NCBI GenBank assembly: GCA_007922305.1
Contig: ML677366.1
Location: 8,831,615 to 8,895,614, forward strand
Source of the DNA: Dermatemys mawii
Taxonomy: Eukaryota; Chordata; Testudines; Dermatemydidae
Direction of reading: 5' to 3'
DNA length: 64,000 nucleotides
The translations under genes were made by a program, and so were the position numbers. The notes under the pieces were generated by a model. That model ran no database searches, was not told where the DNA came from, and was given only the letters and a program-made list of their open reading frames with translations. Positions 46,062 to 57,967 of the stretch are shown here, piece after piece; position 1 is the first letter of the stretch; the number at the start of each line of letters is the position of its first letter.

Positions 46062-47582
46062 CTCCTATAGGGGATATTATGTAATACAAGCCTATTTTCT
46101 AATGAGTCCAGTAACTCAAGTACTTGTGGGCTTCAAGGTTTCTCAGTTTCTGGTAGAAGTCAAATACTCTTTTTATTTTTTTTAACTGAGAAATGTCGCT
46201 GTGAAGTGGTCATGATGAACCAAGAGCCCACATTGAGAAAAAAGCATTAAAGGCATTTAAAGCCTTCTCTGTACATCTTTAGCCACAATGAACTGTTTTA
46301 GAGACCGCCACTGTGTGGAAAAATGATTTGTGTGGTGAGGGCGAGGGAAGCATTCCACACAGCACTGCTGCTGAAATTATTTTAGGCAACATCACAGGAG
46401 AATGAAGTGAAAAATACAGCCCTCCTCTCAGACGCAACATGTTTTATGTTCCCCTGTTAAAGTATTTTGCTACTGCACCACGGTCACAAAGACCTGTTTC
46501 TGCAGTCTGCTTCTGTACATTAGATGCAGCAAGTGCTTCAAGCTCTGAACTACTTAATAAAAGGGCATCTAAGGGTTATCCAGACCCCCTACGTTTGTCA
46601 TTTTGGGCAGGTAGTCAGTTTGCTAATAAAGTACAGGGCAGTTTGTCTTCCTCTTAAAAAAAATAATAAAAAGCCCTACTTCTCTTCTCTGTTGGTGCTA
46701 CATGAATTTACTCTATAGTTAGGCATTATTGGAAGGAGAAAACAAATTTTAAAAGTTTTGCAACTGGTTTATATATTAAGAAATGCCTCCCCCCCCAATG
46801 ATTACTGTGTAACAAAGTCAGCATTCAGAAAGATCAAAAGCACTCAAGTGATGCTAAAGCTACATAGCACAAATTCTCCCCTAATTACACACAAAGGATC
46901 AGATCCCTGTTTCCTCAGTGAAACACACGGATATGAAGGGGAAAAGTAGCTCCAAGCCACCTTATGTGTTTTCCTGGGACATGTTAAACCAGCCACCAGT
47001 GTAATTTGGAGCGGCCCTCAGGCTGCTGGAGATTATAACAGCTAGAACTTGCCCCTAGAAAATACTCCATCGGTTGGGAATCACTAGTCATGCCCCCTTT
47101 CTCACCCAGACATTACCCCAGCCCAGCAGGAAGGCACTCTGTGTTGATAGTGCACTATCTAGGGATTACCCGTTAGGAGAATTCCCAGATGACATTCTGT
47201 GGCATCTCTTTATGACTGGCCCAGAGTATTAATATCTAATTTGCACCGACTTTCATCTTGTGCAGTACTCTGTTGGAGCCAAAGGGATTTCAGAAGGTGT
47301 CAAAATATATACTTGGGCACATTCCCTCAGCATATGCAAACCTAACAGAAGTACGGAGAGGCAAGTCCAACTTACTCAGACATTGCAGTTTTAAAATTGC
47401 CAGGTGGAGCAGAACTTCTCCCCTTCTGTTAGTGAAAGCAGTTAGTAGAGCTGCGCTGGGGGAGGAAAAGAACAGTCTCGGGATCAGATGACATAACTCA
47501 CCCCTTTGACATGCACACGTGCACAAAAACAACTCCAAAATCCACTAGCAGTCCACTGTCAGGCAGAGGACATAAAAACCTA
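46062..47582. other. Unique DNA
   Basis: No gene or repeat recognised with confidence. Confidence 0.4.
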
Positions 47583-47697
47583 GGTGGTATGCTCTTTGGG
47601 ATAGAGTCTGTCATTTATTATATGTACAGCTCCCAGCACAACATGGCCCAACCTGCTTGTGACCTTCAGGTGATACTGCAGTATAAATATTAAATAA
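47583..47697 (+). repeat. L2-like LINE 3' fragment, plus strand
   Basis: gctctttgggatagagtctg, atgtacagctcccagcac, aacatggcccaacctgc and actgcagtataaatatt..aataat follow the amniote L2-like 3' end. Same family as 37046-37146. Confidence 0.7.
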
Positions 47698-48249
47698 TAC
47701 AACTGGATTAGGGGACAGGACTGTAGGAGAGGCTGGGGAGAGAAGAAAAATATGTGTGTTTGGAAGCAAATACATGGTCAGATACTTCCAGATACACTCC
47801 TGTTTTGAAATACCTTAATACCCAAGTATTCCCATTGATTTTAATGGAGCCACAAGCAGAATAAGAGCCTACTTAACAGGAATAAGGCTGACAAAAGTTG
47901 GCAGCAAAGAAAGTTAGAGCCCCAAGTCCTAAAGAGGTGTTTAGGGTTTGTAAGAGAAAGAGAAACATGAAGAGAAGGTTGTGAGACAGAGGGAGGGCTT
48001 TTAATATACACGGAGTACTTGGTGAAGAATGAAAAATTGTCTCCAGTTGAACTAACTCCCACTTGGAAAAGCTGCCTAAATAAGGGAAGGGGCAAGTTTA
48101 GTCCTTTGTGAAACAGGAAGGATGAATCTAGATGCCCCAGCAGTGCATATATTAGAGATGGACAGATTGCAGAACAAGATAAAACTCTCTCTGTTTGATG
48201 ATGACAGAGCCTTACGTCAACGTATGAGGATTCAGTGAACACTATAAAT
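47698..48249. other. Unique DNA
   Basis: A 133-codon minus-strand frame at 47841-48242 is hydrophobic and low in complexity. Nothing in it is recognised. Confidence 0.4.
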
Positions 48250-48490
48250 CAGCGCGTCGCAAAGTTTTCCCTCCGTAGCCCCTTTCTGGTTTCTCACATC
48301 CTCTCATGGCCCAGGGGTATGTCCACTGAAATGCCACCAAATAGAAAGCTTCCACTTTCAGCAGCACGTTGACGGACATAAATAGAACACTTCCCATTTC
48401 AGCAGAGTCCCGGGGCCGATCTTGCAGCAGTGCAGGGACACTGTGGCCCCCCCGTGGGGGGTCCTGCACATGCCACTTTGAAGACCATTG
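48250..48490 (+). mobile_element. Probable hAT MITE, different family
   Basis: Begins CAGCGCGTCGCAAAG and ends CTTTGAAGACCATTG. The two ends are degenerate inverted repeats, both with a CA..GTC..CAAAG outline. The flanks tataaat (48243-48249) and cataaat (48491-48497) agree at six of seven bases, as expected for an aged hAT duplication. GC-rich interior; no coding capacity. The overlapping frames on both strands are by-products. Confidence 0.5.
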
Positions 48491-50989
48491 CATAAATGCA
48501 TACATATATCGGAGGTCAAACATGGTTGCATGTAGGACAGACAAAAAACTGACCGTGACCATTCCAGGGTGTTATATCCTTGCTCTGCACTGTTCCCGTT
48601 GTTCACAAAAGGTGCTGATGCCTTGTTTCAAAGAGGTTAATGGCAACATGACAAATCTACTCCCACCTTGCTCTGTTAAGGGCTGTTGCTTCTCAGCTCC
48701 TGAGATCAACCTGACATGCTTTCAAGTTTGACTTCCATGTATCTGTATACAGTTTGAACTGGCCACCCTTTGTGCCTTGCTTTAATGGACATGGCCTAGG
48801 ATATTCTCAAGTTGGCCATATGAATAACGCACCCAGATCAACACTGCTGAGCTGTTATGAGCATACTTTGAATGCTGGACATCCAATGATTAAGGAATTC
48901 AGTGTTAGGAAATTTGGCCCACCATTTGATTAAAGACAGTACATACGGAATTGATCAGGTTTCCTGACATGGTGGTAGTATGCCGTCTGCGTCTCAAAAC
49001 CACATTGAAGTGTTGTTAGCACAACTGCCTGATAGACATTTCATTTACTGCTCATTCTGATGCCCCTATTGTCCCACAGGCAATGTGACTACATTCCAAA
49101 TGCAGAGCTCAGCGTGGCTACGCGATGAGTAATCTCATCATCAGTTGTGACGTCCTTTGACGGCATGTTTTCTAGGTAACAAAACTTCTCTGGAAACTTG
49201 AAAGAAGCACTGTTGATCTTAATAACTGGGTGGACATGCGTATTCCTGGCACAGATTGGTACAGTAGTTTAGCTTTTTGTAGGCCAACTGTGATCAGTTA
49301 TAAACTGAACATCATGGATCAAGTGAGCAACCAGTCATCAGCAAATCAAAGCTCCTTCATAAGTATAATCTGCCCTTTGTGCGAACCTGGAACCATTTCC
49401 CAACTAAAGCCCTAAAACCAAATAGAAGGAACTCAAATAACATACTTGTGGTGACATTCAAAAATGAGTCTGTGAAATACATTGGAAACATATCAACACT
49501 ATGAAATCTCCCAAATGTGCTGCTACCATAATACCACCAGGTCTCCATCATGAAACTTCCATCTAAAATTGGATCGAATTCTCACCTACCCATCCACCCC
49601 GAGATCTGTTGGAAACTAGATTATAATATGAGTTGTGTCCCGTTAATCTTTTCTGTAGAAGAATTTGACAGATGGGCTGGATGAAGGGGAGATAACTGAG
49701 AAGAAGCACCTGTTCATTTCAGGGAGTTCAGGGAAATGGGGAAAGAAAAAAATCACTAGTGGGTGGAGGGGTAAGAGTACTACTCTATTACTGGATATCT
49801 TTTGAACATGACTGACAGCCCCTGTGTGCCCATGGTAACATCTGCCCACCTCTCCTGGGGGAAAAAGCACAACAACAAAAAACCAAGAGGCAGCCTCCAA
49901 GAGCATGAGTCGAAGAGGTGGATGATGAGTTGTCAGAAATTATTACATACTAGGCGAAATATATGATGGATGGTCTATTCCTGTAAAGAGAAGGGTGGAA
50001 GGGAGTGGGTGACAAATTTATGCTTATTCTTGCAGCTAAGTGAGATACTCTGCCTGAGAAATCATGTCTGTTTGGAAAGCAGATGACACGTTCCACTTCA
50101 GCTTTGTGCTTTGGGACAAGGGGGAGTTTTTGTTGAAGGCGTCTGAAAAGTTCCTCTGATTTATTTACAAAACGTAATACTTTCTTGGGGCGGGGAGAAG
50201 AGTGAACTGATACAGCCTTTGATGAAGCAAGCTGATGTGCTCACATTCTCTTACCGCTAACTAGAAGCGCCCAGATCTTTTAGAACTGTTAGTGTTTTGT
50301 GCCATATGTGGGACCAAGGTGGCAGGACTTCATGGAATCCTATATGCTGTCCTTCATGAAAGCAGCTGCCAGCTTGTATAAGGAAGTCAATTTAGCAGAT
50401 ATAAGGACAGTTCAAGAGTAGTGGGGGAGGAGAGGGCGGAGATGGAGAAGAAAAGGAGATGACCTAGCCATTGCTGGATGGTTAGCCCAATTGGCTGCAC
50501 ATCTTTAAAGGTTTTTCAGTACAAGTATGATATTGTGTGTCCATATACATATGGTTATAGCCTTAGCAGCCCTAAACCAAATTACATCAGCTAAGGATCT
50601 GGCCATAGTTAAATGTGCTCATTTCTAGAGTTTGTGTTTTCGCTCCTAAGGTTTATTAACCTCAGCTATATCACTTTCTTGTTCCCTTTGAATTGGGGTA
50701 CATATGGAGGAAATGGCTATACAATTTTGTTATGTTCAAACCAAGGAATAAAAGTAACAATGATTTTTAAACAGCCACAAATATAGCCAATAAAAATGTC
50801 AGATGTCCATGACACAACAGTACTTAAAAATCATCTCAGTAAACCATCCAAAAGCAAGCTGACCAGATTTTTCAAAGTATATTAAAAAGAAAAAAAGCCA
50901 GTGTATTTATTTATATTAAACAAATTCTGAGAATGAATCCTAAGCTGCTGTGTAAAAGGAACAAGCAACTTCTCTGAGTCTGTGAATTT
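48491..50989. other. Unique DNA
   Basis: No gene. No repeat family recognised with confidence. Confidence 0.4.
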
Positions 50990-51560
50990 TTGAGATTTTT
51001 GCTTTACCTTGTCAAGTTTATTAATGGGGCATGAAACTGGGTAACATATTTGTATTCAATTTATAATAATAAGGCAAGCCCTTTTTCATAAGAATGTACT
51101 TTATAAGAATTTTATTCCATCCAAGTTCAGATTAAACCTCTTTAGGCAATGTTGCACATTTTGCACTAGACAGTAAACTTTCAAGTTTGTTTTTCTTTTA
51201 AATCCACTAAAAGGTGTTAATTAAAGCTGGGTAAATATTTCCTAATGAACAGTTTATTCAATGAATGTCACCTCTTTTTCTGTTCATGAATTGTCTTTGT
51301 GCAGGCAGCGATTTTCTTGAACTTAGTTGTTACTCAAAAATTATTCAGATAGTTTACCTTGATCTGCAGCTCATTAGCCATCTGTGAATTGTGCGTATTC
51401 AATATTCGGAATTTGAGATGTATTGATTTGTTTTGATTGGGTGCATGGATTAGATGGTGTTGTTTCTGTTTCCTCACTGGATGAAGAGAAACTTTTAGAA
51501 TCAGATTTGTGCTGTAAATACTGAAGTTTATGTATTTAAAGTTTGCTGTTCATAAATATC
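50990..51560. promoter_or_regulatory. Candidate conserved non-coding element
   Basis: A repeat-free block of about 570 bp with varied, motif-rich text: gtgttaattaaagctggg, gaacagtttattcaatg, cagctcattagccatctg (a TAATTA/E-box combination), ttcaatattcgg and tgatttgttttgattggg. This is the kind of sequence often conserved near developmental genes. There is no open frame or splice structure. Evidence is compositional only. Confidence 0.3.
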
Positions 51561-51658
51561 CTCTCTTATTAGCCTGAATTTCATTCAACAATCTCACCAG
51601 GAAGCTGGTTCCCAGATATATTTGTCAGAAGTGAACACAAGAGGGACAAGAACATAGC

Positions 51659-51738
51659 GAGGGCCCAAGCTTGCACCTTTACATGTCATTGGCAAAGCAT
51701 CCAGTGACTTCAATAGATGCAGGATTGGGCTCTAAAAG
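51659..51738 (+). mobile_element. Palindromic MITE
   Basis: agggcccaagcttgcacc and atccagtgacttcaatag with tgcaggattgggctct. Left and right ends pair. Confidence 0.6.
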
Positions 51739-51829
51739 TAAACTCATTTATAAATTCAAATGAATATTCACATGCAAATGTGAAATGTTTGAATGTCCAC
51801 CTAGCTGTAATAATATTATATAAACTCGG

Positions 51830-51873
51830 GTGCGTGCACGCGTGCACACACACACACACACACATATACATAC
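51830..51873. repeat. Alternating purine-pyrimidine tract (Z-DNA type)
   Basis: 44 nt of unbroken alternation. It starts with a G/C-rich part (tgcgtgcacgcgtgcac), continues as (CA)n and ends in TATACATA. The CG/CA portion is the most favourable class of Z-forming sequence. Confidence 0.85.
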
Positions 51874-52139
51874 CCACACTCTTCTAAAGTCCAATACAAT
51901 TAACTCTCACTACCCCTCACCTCCAAGGTAAGAATATATTTCCAAATGATTCCCCACAGCTGAGACTTTAATTCAGGGCAGAATTTTTTTGTTTGTTTTT
52001 TAATGATCTATTTCATTTCTCTTCAAGATGATCTACTTTCTTTTTTAACAGAATGCCTGAGTGCTCATTTACTAGAACCTGACCGATACAGTCTCTTAAC
52101 CTTGAAAATCATCAAAACACTTTTTTTTTAAGTTTCACC

Positions 52140-52620
52140 TAATGAAAAAATGCTTAAGTGAGAACAATAGCAACAACGATACAATCTGAGGCCCACGAAC
52201 GTAGATTAGGTCTGTGTGAAGATATCTTTCCTGACTCCATTTGGAATCTGTGTGTGGGTGTTTGGGAGAGTGTGTGTGTAAGAAAATATGGAAAACAGCA
52301 TCTTCCATTAAAAATAATAATAATACAAGACAGGGGTTTTGTGCATACCTTTGACTGTAGCCAATAACTGTCGGTTAACAACAAGCAAACCAGTGATCGG
52401 GGGATTTTTAATGCTGCGTTGGCCCTGGAAGGAGGACCCTTTCATTTCCCATACTTTGTCACTCGCCATAGAGCGGGCTGACATAATGGACTTTTACAAC
52501 AAGCTCAGAAGCAATTGGCAATTAAGTGGTTTGAAGGGGTGCTTCTGGGCTGCTGTGAAAGGCTTCAGGTGTGAAACGCTTGTTTTCAAGAGCACTAAGC
52601 AAAATGTATAGTTGCTTTCA
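52140..52620. promoter_or_regulatory. Candidate conserved non-coding element next to a candidate exon
   Basis: Repeat-free and motif-rich. Contains caattaagtgg (52519-52529, an NKX2-type core), ggtgtgaaac (52568-52577, a T-box half site), tgtcggttaacaac and cactcgccatagagcggg. Two short frames overlap it without protein likeness. It lies about 130 bp upstream of the candidate exon 52748-52854. Confidence 0.3.
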
Positions 52621-52747
52621 GGGCCCCCCTTGTCCTTCTGAAGGAAGGGGGAGAAATGGGGGAAGCAAGGACACTCAAGAGCAATTTGCTATTCAATGCC
52701 TGAACGCTGTGTGCTTTTTCTCTTCCCCCCTCCCCATCCTTGTGCAG

Positions 52748-52854
52748 CTAGTAAGAAGGGCAGATTGCGATGGCACAAACAGCTTTCAGCACAATGGCAG
52801 ATCAAGAGAGAGACAGGGAAAATGAGGCAGAGAGAGAATGGAAGGCTGAATGAA
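52748..52854 (+). other. Candidate spliced exon, 107 bp
   Basis: The upstream sequence is a long pyrimidine tract (tctcttcccccctcccc, about 52720-52736) ending in tgtgcag at 52747, a textbook 3' splice site. The downstream junction is GAA|GTAAGG at 52854/52855, a strong 5' splice site. One of three frames (starting at the third base, AGT AAG AAG) stays open across the whole 107 bp and encodes a basic peptide rich in Lys, Arg and Gln (SKKGRLRWHKQ...). I recognise no family, so it may equally be an lncRNA exon or chance. No flanking exon is identified in the window. Confidence 0.25.
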
Positions 52855-52859
52855 GTAAG

Positions 52860-54022
52860 GATAGCTTGATTGTTAATTGTGGGTAAATGTGTTGCAAGGG
52901 TGAAAAGGGTTCATGGACTACTTTAAAACTATACCCAAGCAATAAGTACAGAGAGTTGTGAAATAAGGAGATATTCCTGACCTGTTGAAGAGCTATAGTG
53001 GTGCATCTGGCCCACTTGAAAAGTAAATGGAGAACTCATAAATAGATAGGGAAAAACATCTGTGTGCATTATATACTTGTATTTCTAAAGGAACCCTGAC
53101 CAGCAAACAAACTAGTATGTCTCATACACAATATTCTCTCTCTCCCAGCATTACTGAGCCCCTATGACATTAAAATCTCTAAAATACAAATATTGCCTTA
53201 AAAGACAAATATTTAAAATGTGGCTTTTAAAAGAGGGGGGAAGAGGAATATGAGTTTTTATTGGAGGACAAAATATTTTGTTCTGAAGCCAGCACAAGGG
53301 TAAAGGAAACTTCAAACAGAACTAAGGGAACAATATCCTTCATGAAGACTGTTTCATGTCACTTTTCCTTGTATGACCTTTACTTCCAACATATTGATTT
53401 TTTCCTAACCCTTTGCTTTGCTTTGCAGAAAAAAAGAGTATTGAGTCTTTGAGTTGCTTACATATCACTATTGTACATTCATTCTTAAAGGTGAAGGATC
53501 TCTTTTCAGAAGATGACTATCTGATTGACAGTATGATTAGGATTGTCTGAGGACTTTCATTTTAAATGTAGTGAGCTATATATATAGTTTGAAGTGGGAG
53601 GACAAAACGCCTCAGATCAGCCAGACTTTATGGCATGCTTGCGTAAGAGATCCCCTAGTTTATATTTTTCATATTTTGGGGAGAATGGGGAGGTGGGGAA
53701 AATCAAGTGTGACTGTTTGACTCATTATACACCAGCATGAAATGGATTTCACCATTCCGTGTATTAACATTGCTAGATGGCCAGTAGAGGCTTTCCCATC
53801 GTAGCTCACTCCACTTCAGATATAGGCCTGCATTTGAAACAAACACGATTAATATCCAATCATACAGATGAACTTACCTACGCCCTAACAAAAGTGTGGG
53901 TGCATGATACGTGTTAAGGAATAATTAGAATAAAACTAAAATCTGTTGATTTGAAATGCACAGGGATATGGGTCTGGATAAAACCTGTCAGACCAACACT
54001 GGGACGATGAGGTCTCTGTCTC
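52860..54022. other. Unique DNA
   Basis: No gene. Another pyrimidine-rich acceptor-like stretch (ccctttgctttgctttgcag, ending near 53429) is followed by A-rich sequence without an exon-like frame. Confidence 0.4.
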
Positions 54023-54025
54023 TTA

Positions 54026-54333
54026 GGGCTGGGCTACACTGGAGGTGTGTGTGTGTGGGGGGTCAACCTAAGGTACGAAACTTCAGCTATGCCAATAGTG
54101 TAGCTGAAGTCGAAGTATCTTAGGTCGACTTACCTGGCTGTCCTCATGGTGGCGAGTTGACCACTGACGCTTCCTCGTCAACTCCGCTTCCTCCTCTTGC
54201 GGAGATGGAGTTCCAGAGTCGACAGGGAGCGCGTTCGGGGATTGATTTATCGCATCTAGATTAGATGCAATAAAACTGAACCCCGATACATCGAACACTA
54301 CCCACCTATCCAGCAGGTAGTACAGACAAACCC
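54026..54333 (+). mobile_element. Harbinger-like MITE, copy 2, with TTA target duplication
   Basis: 308 bp, flanked by TTA at 54023-54025 and 54334-54336, matching the TWA preference of PIF/Harbinger. It shares with copy 1 gggctacactgga, acttcagctatg, tagctgaagt, gacttacctggc, gtcaactccgcttc and cgatacatcga. It has gained a (GT)n run near its left end. Internal self-complementarity is retained (cgcatctagattagatgc). On the minus strand 54128-54136 reads CAGGTAAGT. The 87-codon minus-strand frame here is a by-product. Confidence 0.85.
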
Positions 54334-54336
54334 TTA

Positions 54337-54867
54337 CTCTCCACACTCACCAGCATGAATCAGGTATAATTTCCATGAAATCCACTGGGTAACATCTTGT
54401 AAAACCAGCATGAGGAGAAGGATCATTGTTTCTTCCTTACCCCCAGTCTTTCCCTCACTTTCCATCAAAGCAAAATTCATGTCATTTTTGCCAGATAGCA
54501 AAGGCAGCTTGTTCAAATGGCAAAACATCTAGTGGCAACTCATACAGCTATTCCATGTGACGGAACCCTCCACTGTCCATCCATTCCACCCTCTGGTTCT
54601 CTTCTACTGCCTGTAACATGAAGAACTGAAGTATAAATAAAATGCTATTGGAAAGCATGCAAATACCTATTTCTAATATTCTGCCCCCTTCCACTGAGAA
54701 GTAGAAACAGTAAACTGGGGAACCATTGCATTTCAACTATTATTGCAATTGAAATGTTGTTGGTATAATTTCAGCCACAGTTTCAAGGAGAGGCTTCCTC
54801 TTTTACATGTAGAAATGATAAGATTTACATGCAGAAAACCCACTGCCCCTACAGGGAAGGCTCCCAA
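54337..54867. other. Unique DNA
   Basis: No gene or repeat recognised. Confidence 0.4.
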
Positions 54868-54925
54868 AGATGTCAGTGGGAGACTGCATTGACTTCAGTG
54901 GACATTAGATCAGACCTACAGGGTC
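54868..54925 (+). mobile_element. Palindromic MITE remnant
   Basis: gatgtcagtgggagac, attgacttcagtgg and attagatcagacct retain the central CCATTGACTTC-type core. Confidence 0.45.
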
Positions 54926-55359
54926 TTACACATGTACAGTAAGTTCATTCACACACATGAGCTGGTAATAGTACTCACAAAGTATGCACGCAAGGGTCTC
55001 TGCTTGCAAAGTTGAACACAGACAAGCGCAAACCAGGTTCTGTACCCATTGAAGCTTCTTTTCAGATGCAAATAAACTCCCGCTGCGGTGGATGTGCCAG
55101 CTGTGGGGCCTGAGGCCTTTAAACCCCCACCCAGGGATGAGAATGGCACGCAACACTGCCAACAAACTGGTGCTCAGTTGCAAGTGTGTTGTGCTTGCAG
55201 AGATTGCAGCATAAACAAAATAATATCTTCATGCCATGTGGCACATGAACTGAGCCATGTAGCTTCTGGTTCCTGAAGATGAGAATAGATACCCTAAGTT
55301 GTTATTTTGTGCATTACTTATCAAACTTCAGGAACCTATATTTTTTTGTGGAAATGAGT
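54926..55359. other. Unique DNA
   Basis: No gene; short frames on both strands only. Confidence 0.4.
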
Positions 55360-55700
55360 AGATCTGATCCAAAAAGTTGAGAATATTTGGAGAAAAAAAT
55401 AGAAAAAAAATGAGAATTTGTAGTTTTGTTTGAAATTTTCAGTTGTTTCCAACGAACATTTTTATTTTGGTTTGGTGAGGCAAATAATTACTTCCTTAAT
55501 TTTGCACCCAGGGGAGAGGGAAAAAATGTTTAAGTGTCTCCTCCTCTCTGACCACGCAAAATGAAAGTTGTACAATGAGAGATTTTCTTCAAAAAAACCA
55601 CATTTGACTCAAAGTGAAATTTTTTCATAATTTTTTGTCAAAAAGGTCTTTCCCACTGAAAAAGTTGCAAGTGAAAATGTTTCCCCAGCCCTCCTAATGA
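55360..55700. repeat. A-run/T-run interspersed repeat
   Basis: Alternating A-rich and T-rich segments (gagaatttgtagttttg, tttgactcaaagtgaaa, ttttttcataattttttg, ctgaaaaagttgcaag) around a less AT-rich centre. I recognise the style as a common turtle repeat, but its ends and class are unclear. A similar stretch is at 56450-56630. Confidence 0.45.
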
Positions 55701-56091
55701 ATCAATCACACAGACAATTTCCTTCTGATATTTCCCAAAACAGCAATTTTGCTGAATATGCAAGTTGCTGCACTTATATAATTCATTAAGCATCATACAA
55801 TAGGAAGGACTGGGAGAAAATTTCTCAGAGGTGATTCCTTCAATGGTGTTCTGACCTTTCCATGCACAGCCTTGCTCAGAGATTACCTGGCAGAGATAGT
55901 AGGGTATTCTATGAGTGCTCCCGCTATTGCTTTGCCTAGGATGAAGTTAAACTCAGTGCATTGTAGTTCAGAGATACAGCTGGTACTGCATGTCCCAAAA
56001 ATTCTAAGCAGGTATGTCAAAGCTGTAATGTATATAACTCAAATCTTGAAAATTCTGAACAAAAATTGCTGAGAGTTTTTTCAGATTAAGG
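55701..56091. other. Unique DNA
   Basis: No gene or repeat recognised. Confidence 0.4.
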
Positions 56092-56210
56092 GCCTGGTCC
56101 TGAGGTCAATGAAGATAACCCACCAGCTTCAGTGGATATTATATTGGACTAAATCCAGAGAAACTTCACTCAAGTCAGTGGAATTAATCTGGATTTCCAC
56201 AAATGTAACA
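56092..56210 (+). mobile_element. Palindromic MITE
   Basis: gggcctggtcctgagg, aatccagagaaacttcactc, aagtcagtggaattaatc and ctggatttccacaaatg. The family's ctggatttacac word is preserved at the right. Confidence 0.5.
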
Positions 56211-57180
56211 AAGAGCAGAAGTTACTCTTCTGTATATTGTGGAACAAAAATATGGTATATGTGACACTCAAGAAAGGGTTAATCAGCTCTCAGCAGCTGG
56301 CTGATAACCAAGTTCTATTTTAGGTATCATTATAAACCAATGAGAGTGTGTTCATGAGATGATGCTTCTATCTTGTGCTCAATCAAAGTGTCGCAGTACC
56401 CTGATGAGAACATTGTGTGGATGAAGTTTCATAAAATTGGTCTGAATTAAAATTGTTAATATAATTCAGATTTTGAAATGAATGAAAAATATGGACAAAA
56501 CTGACATTTCATTGCTTCTTTTCCCTCGGTCCTCTGGTTAACTGTAGGTCTAGCTGAAATAATTTTGAATTTCAAAACATCAATGGAATTTTCAAATTTT
56601 GATAAAAATGGGGAAAACATTTAAAAAAATTAGGTGTGTTTGCCTTATGGATTTCAACTAGTTTTAATCAGCATTTGTCTCTTTGGCTTGTGGAATCTTC
56701 CAGGTATTGTGCTCATACACAACCGCCAATGCCACCTTTTTTAAAAATGCAGTTGTTACTAATTTTCTAATTTGCTTCCAGACTATCACCCCAAGAGACA
56801 AAGATATGTACAACTTGGGACCAAACAGACCTTACTCGGGATTTTTGACTTTTTGATTTACTCCATTCTCATATTGTGACCCTAATTAATAATATTGCAC
56901 TTACGGTTTAATACCAGTTTCCAGGTTCAAAGTTCTGTACAATCAATAGTTGATTCCAACTTACACAGGATTCTTAAAACAAAATAATCTACATTGTGTA
57001 ACCCACTCGTGAGTATGTGTAACAAGTCCCTCAGTATACAGAGACGATGAGTTATTAAAAATCCCAGTCGAACTGTAGCTGCTCGTGCTTTTAGATCTGA
57101 AGGTCCCCACTGCAAGTCTCCAGTGTGTTAGCCAAAAGGGCGGCTATCACTGCATACAATAAAAAACATTATGCAGCTGT
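56211..57180. other. Unique and A/T-repeat-like DNA
   Basis: No gene recognised. 56450-56630 resembles the A-run/T-run repeat. Confidence 0.4.
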
Positions 57181-57183
57181 GTT

Positions 57184-57279
57184 GTTGTAGTTCTGTTGGT
57201 CCCAGAACATTAGAGAGACAAGGTAGGTGAAGTGGTCCAATAAAAGATATTACCATACTCACCTTGTCTCTCTAATGTT
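57184..57279. mobile_element. Fold-back copy of a turtle short interspersed repeat
   Basis: Left part: ttgtagttctgttggtccc then agaacattagagagacaagg, in plus orientation. From 57232 the sequence becomes the complement of the same family (tggtccaataaaagatatta ... accttgtctctctaatgtt). Nineteen bases, 57206-57224 and 57261-57279, are perfect complements. So two pieces of one repeat lie head to head. The class of the family is uncertain. Confidence 0.7.
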
Positions 57280-57854
57280 AATTTTTGTTATTATTATTAC
57301 TACCACCAGCTTTCATTTCTCTTTGGGGTTAGGGAATGGATCTATGTTTTGTAAAGCACTAACTACATTTGCAACAACATGTATAACAAAGAATTTGAAT
57401 GTGTAAAGATTCAAGAAGAGACAGGGAGGTCAAATTTAAGGCCCTCTGTTTCTTTTTATTACCTCAACTATCTGCGGTAACAGAATTTTTTCTGAAAAAT
57501 GAGTAATTCTCTCTGCAAATCACCAGTGACCTCTCTGCCAGAGAATGGCACCTTAATGCCAAATTATCACACGCTAAAGAACAGTTTTCCATGACTCTGG
57601 TGGTTTTCAGTATGGACATAAATATGCATGCCTGAAATACTTTACTATGACCACACAGTTTACTAAATCATTCTATAGAACCTCTCTCAAAATCTCTACC
57701 AGGCCTAGAAAGCTCTTCGTCGTCTCCCCCCCGCCTCCCCTCGCCGCTCCACTTTGGACTTCAAATGGATTAGCTATTTTGAGAATAAAGATTGTCCACA
57801 AAATACCAGATCTTGTCTTTTTATAGTGCTTATTACTCCAAGCAGTCCCATAAA
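57280..57854. other. Unique DNA
   Basis: No gene. A TTA-rich run follows the fold-back repeat (about 57287-57302). Confidence 0.4.
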
Positions 57855-57967
57855 GCCAGATTCTGAGACTTTTGCTTCTCAAGTAGTCTCATTGAAATGA
57901 ATGAGAGTATTTGAGGAGACATATGCTACTCAGTGAGAGTAAAGGGATAGGAAACTGGCCCATAAGG
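57855..57967 (+). mobile_element. Palindromic MITE (actactcagtgagag type)
   Basis: aagccagattctgagac and caagtagtctcattgaaatg are mirrored by gagtatttgaggag, atgctactcagtgagagta and aaactggccc. Confidence 0.65.
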
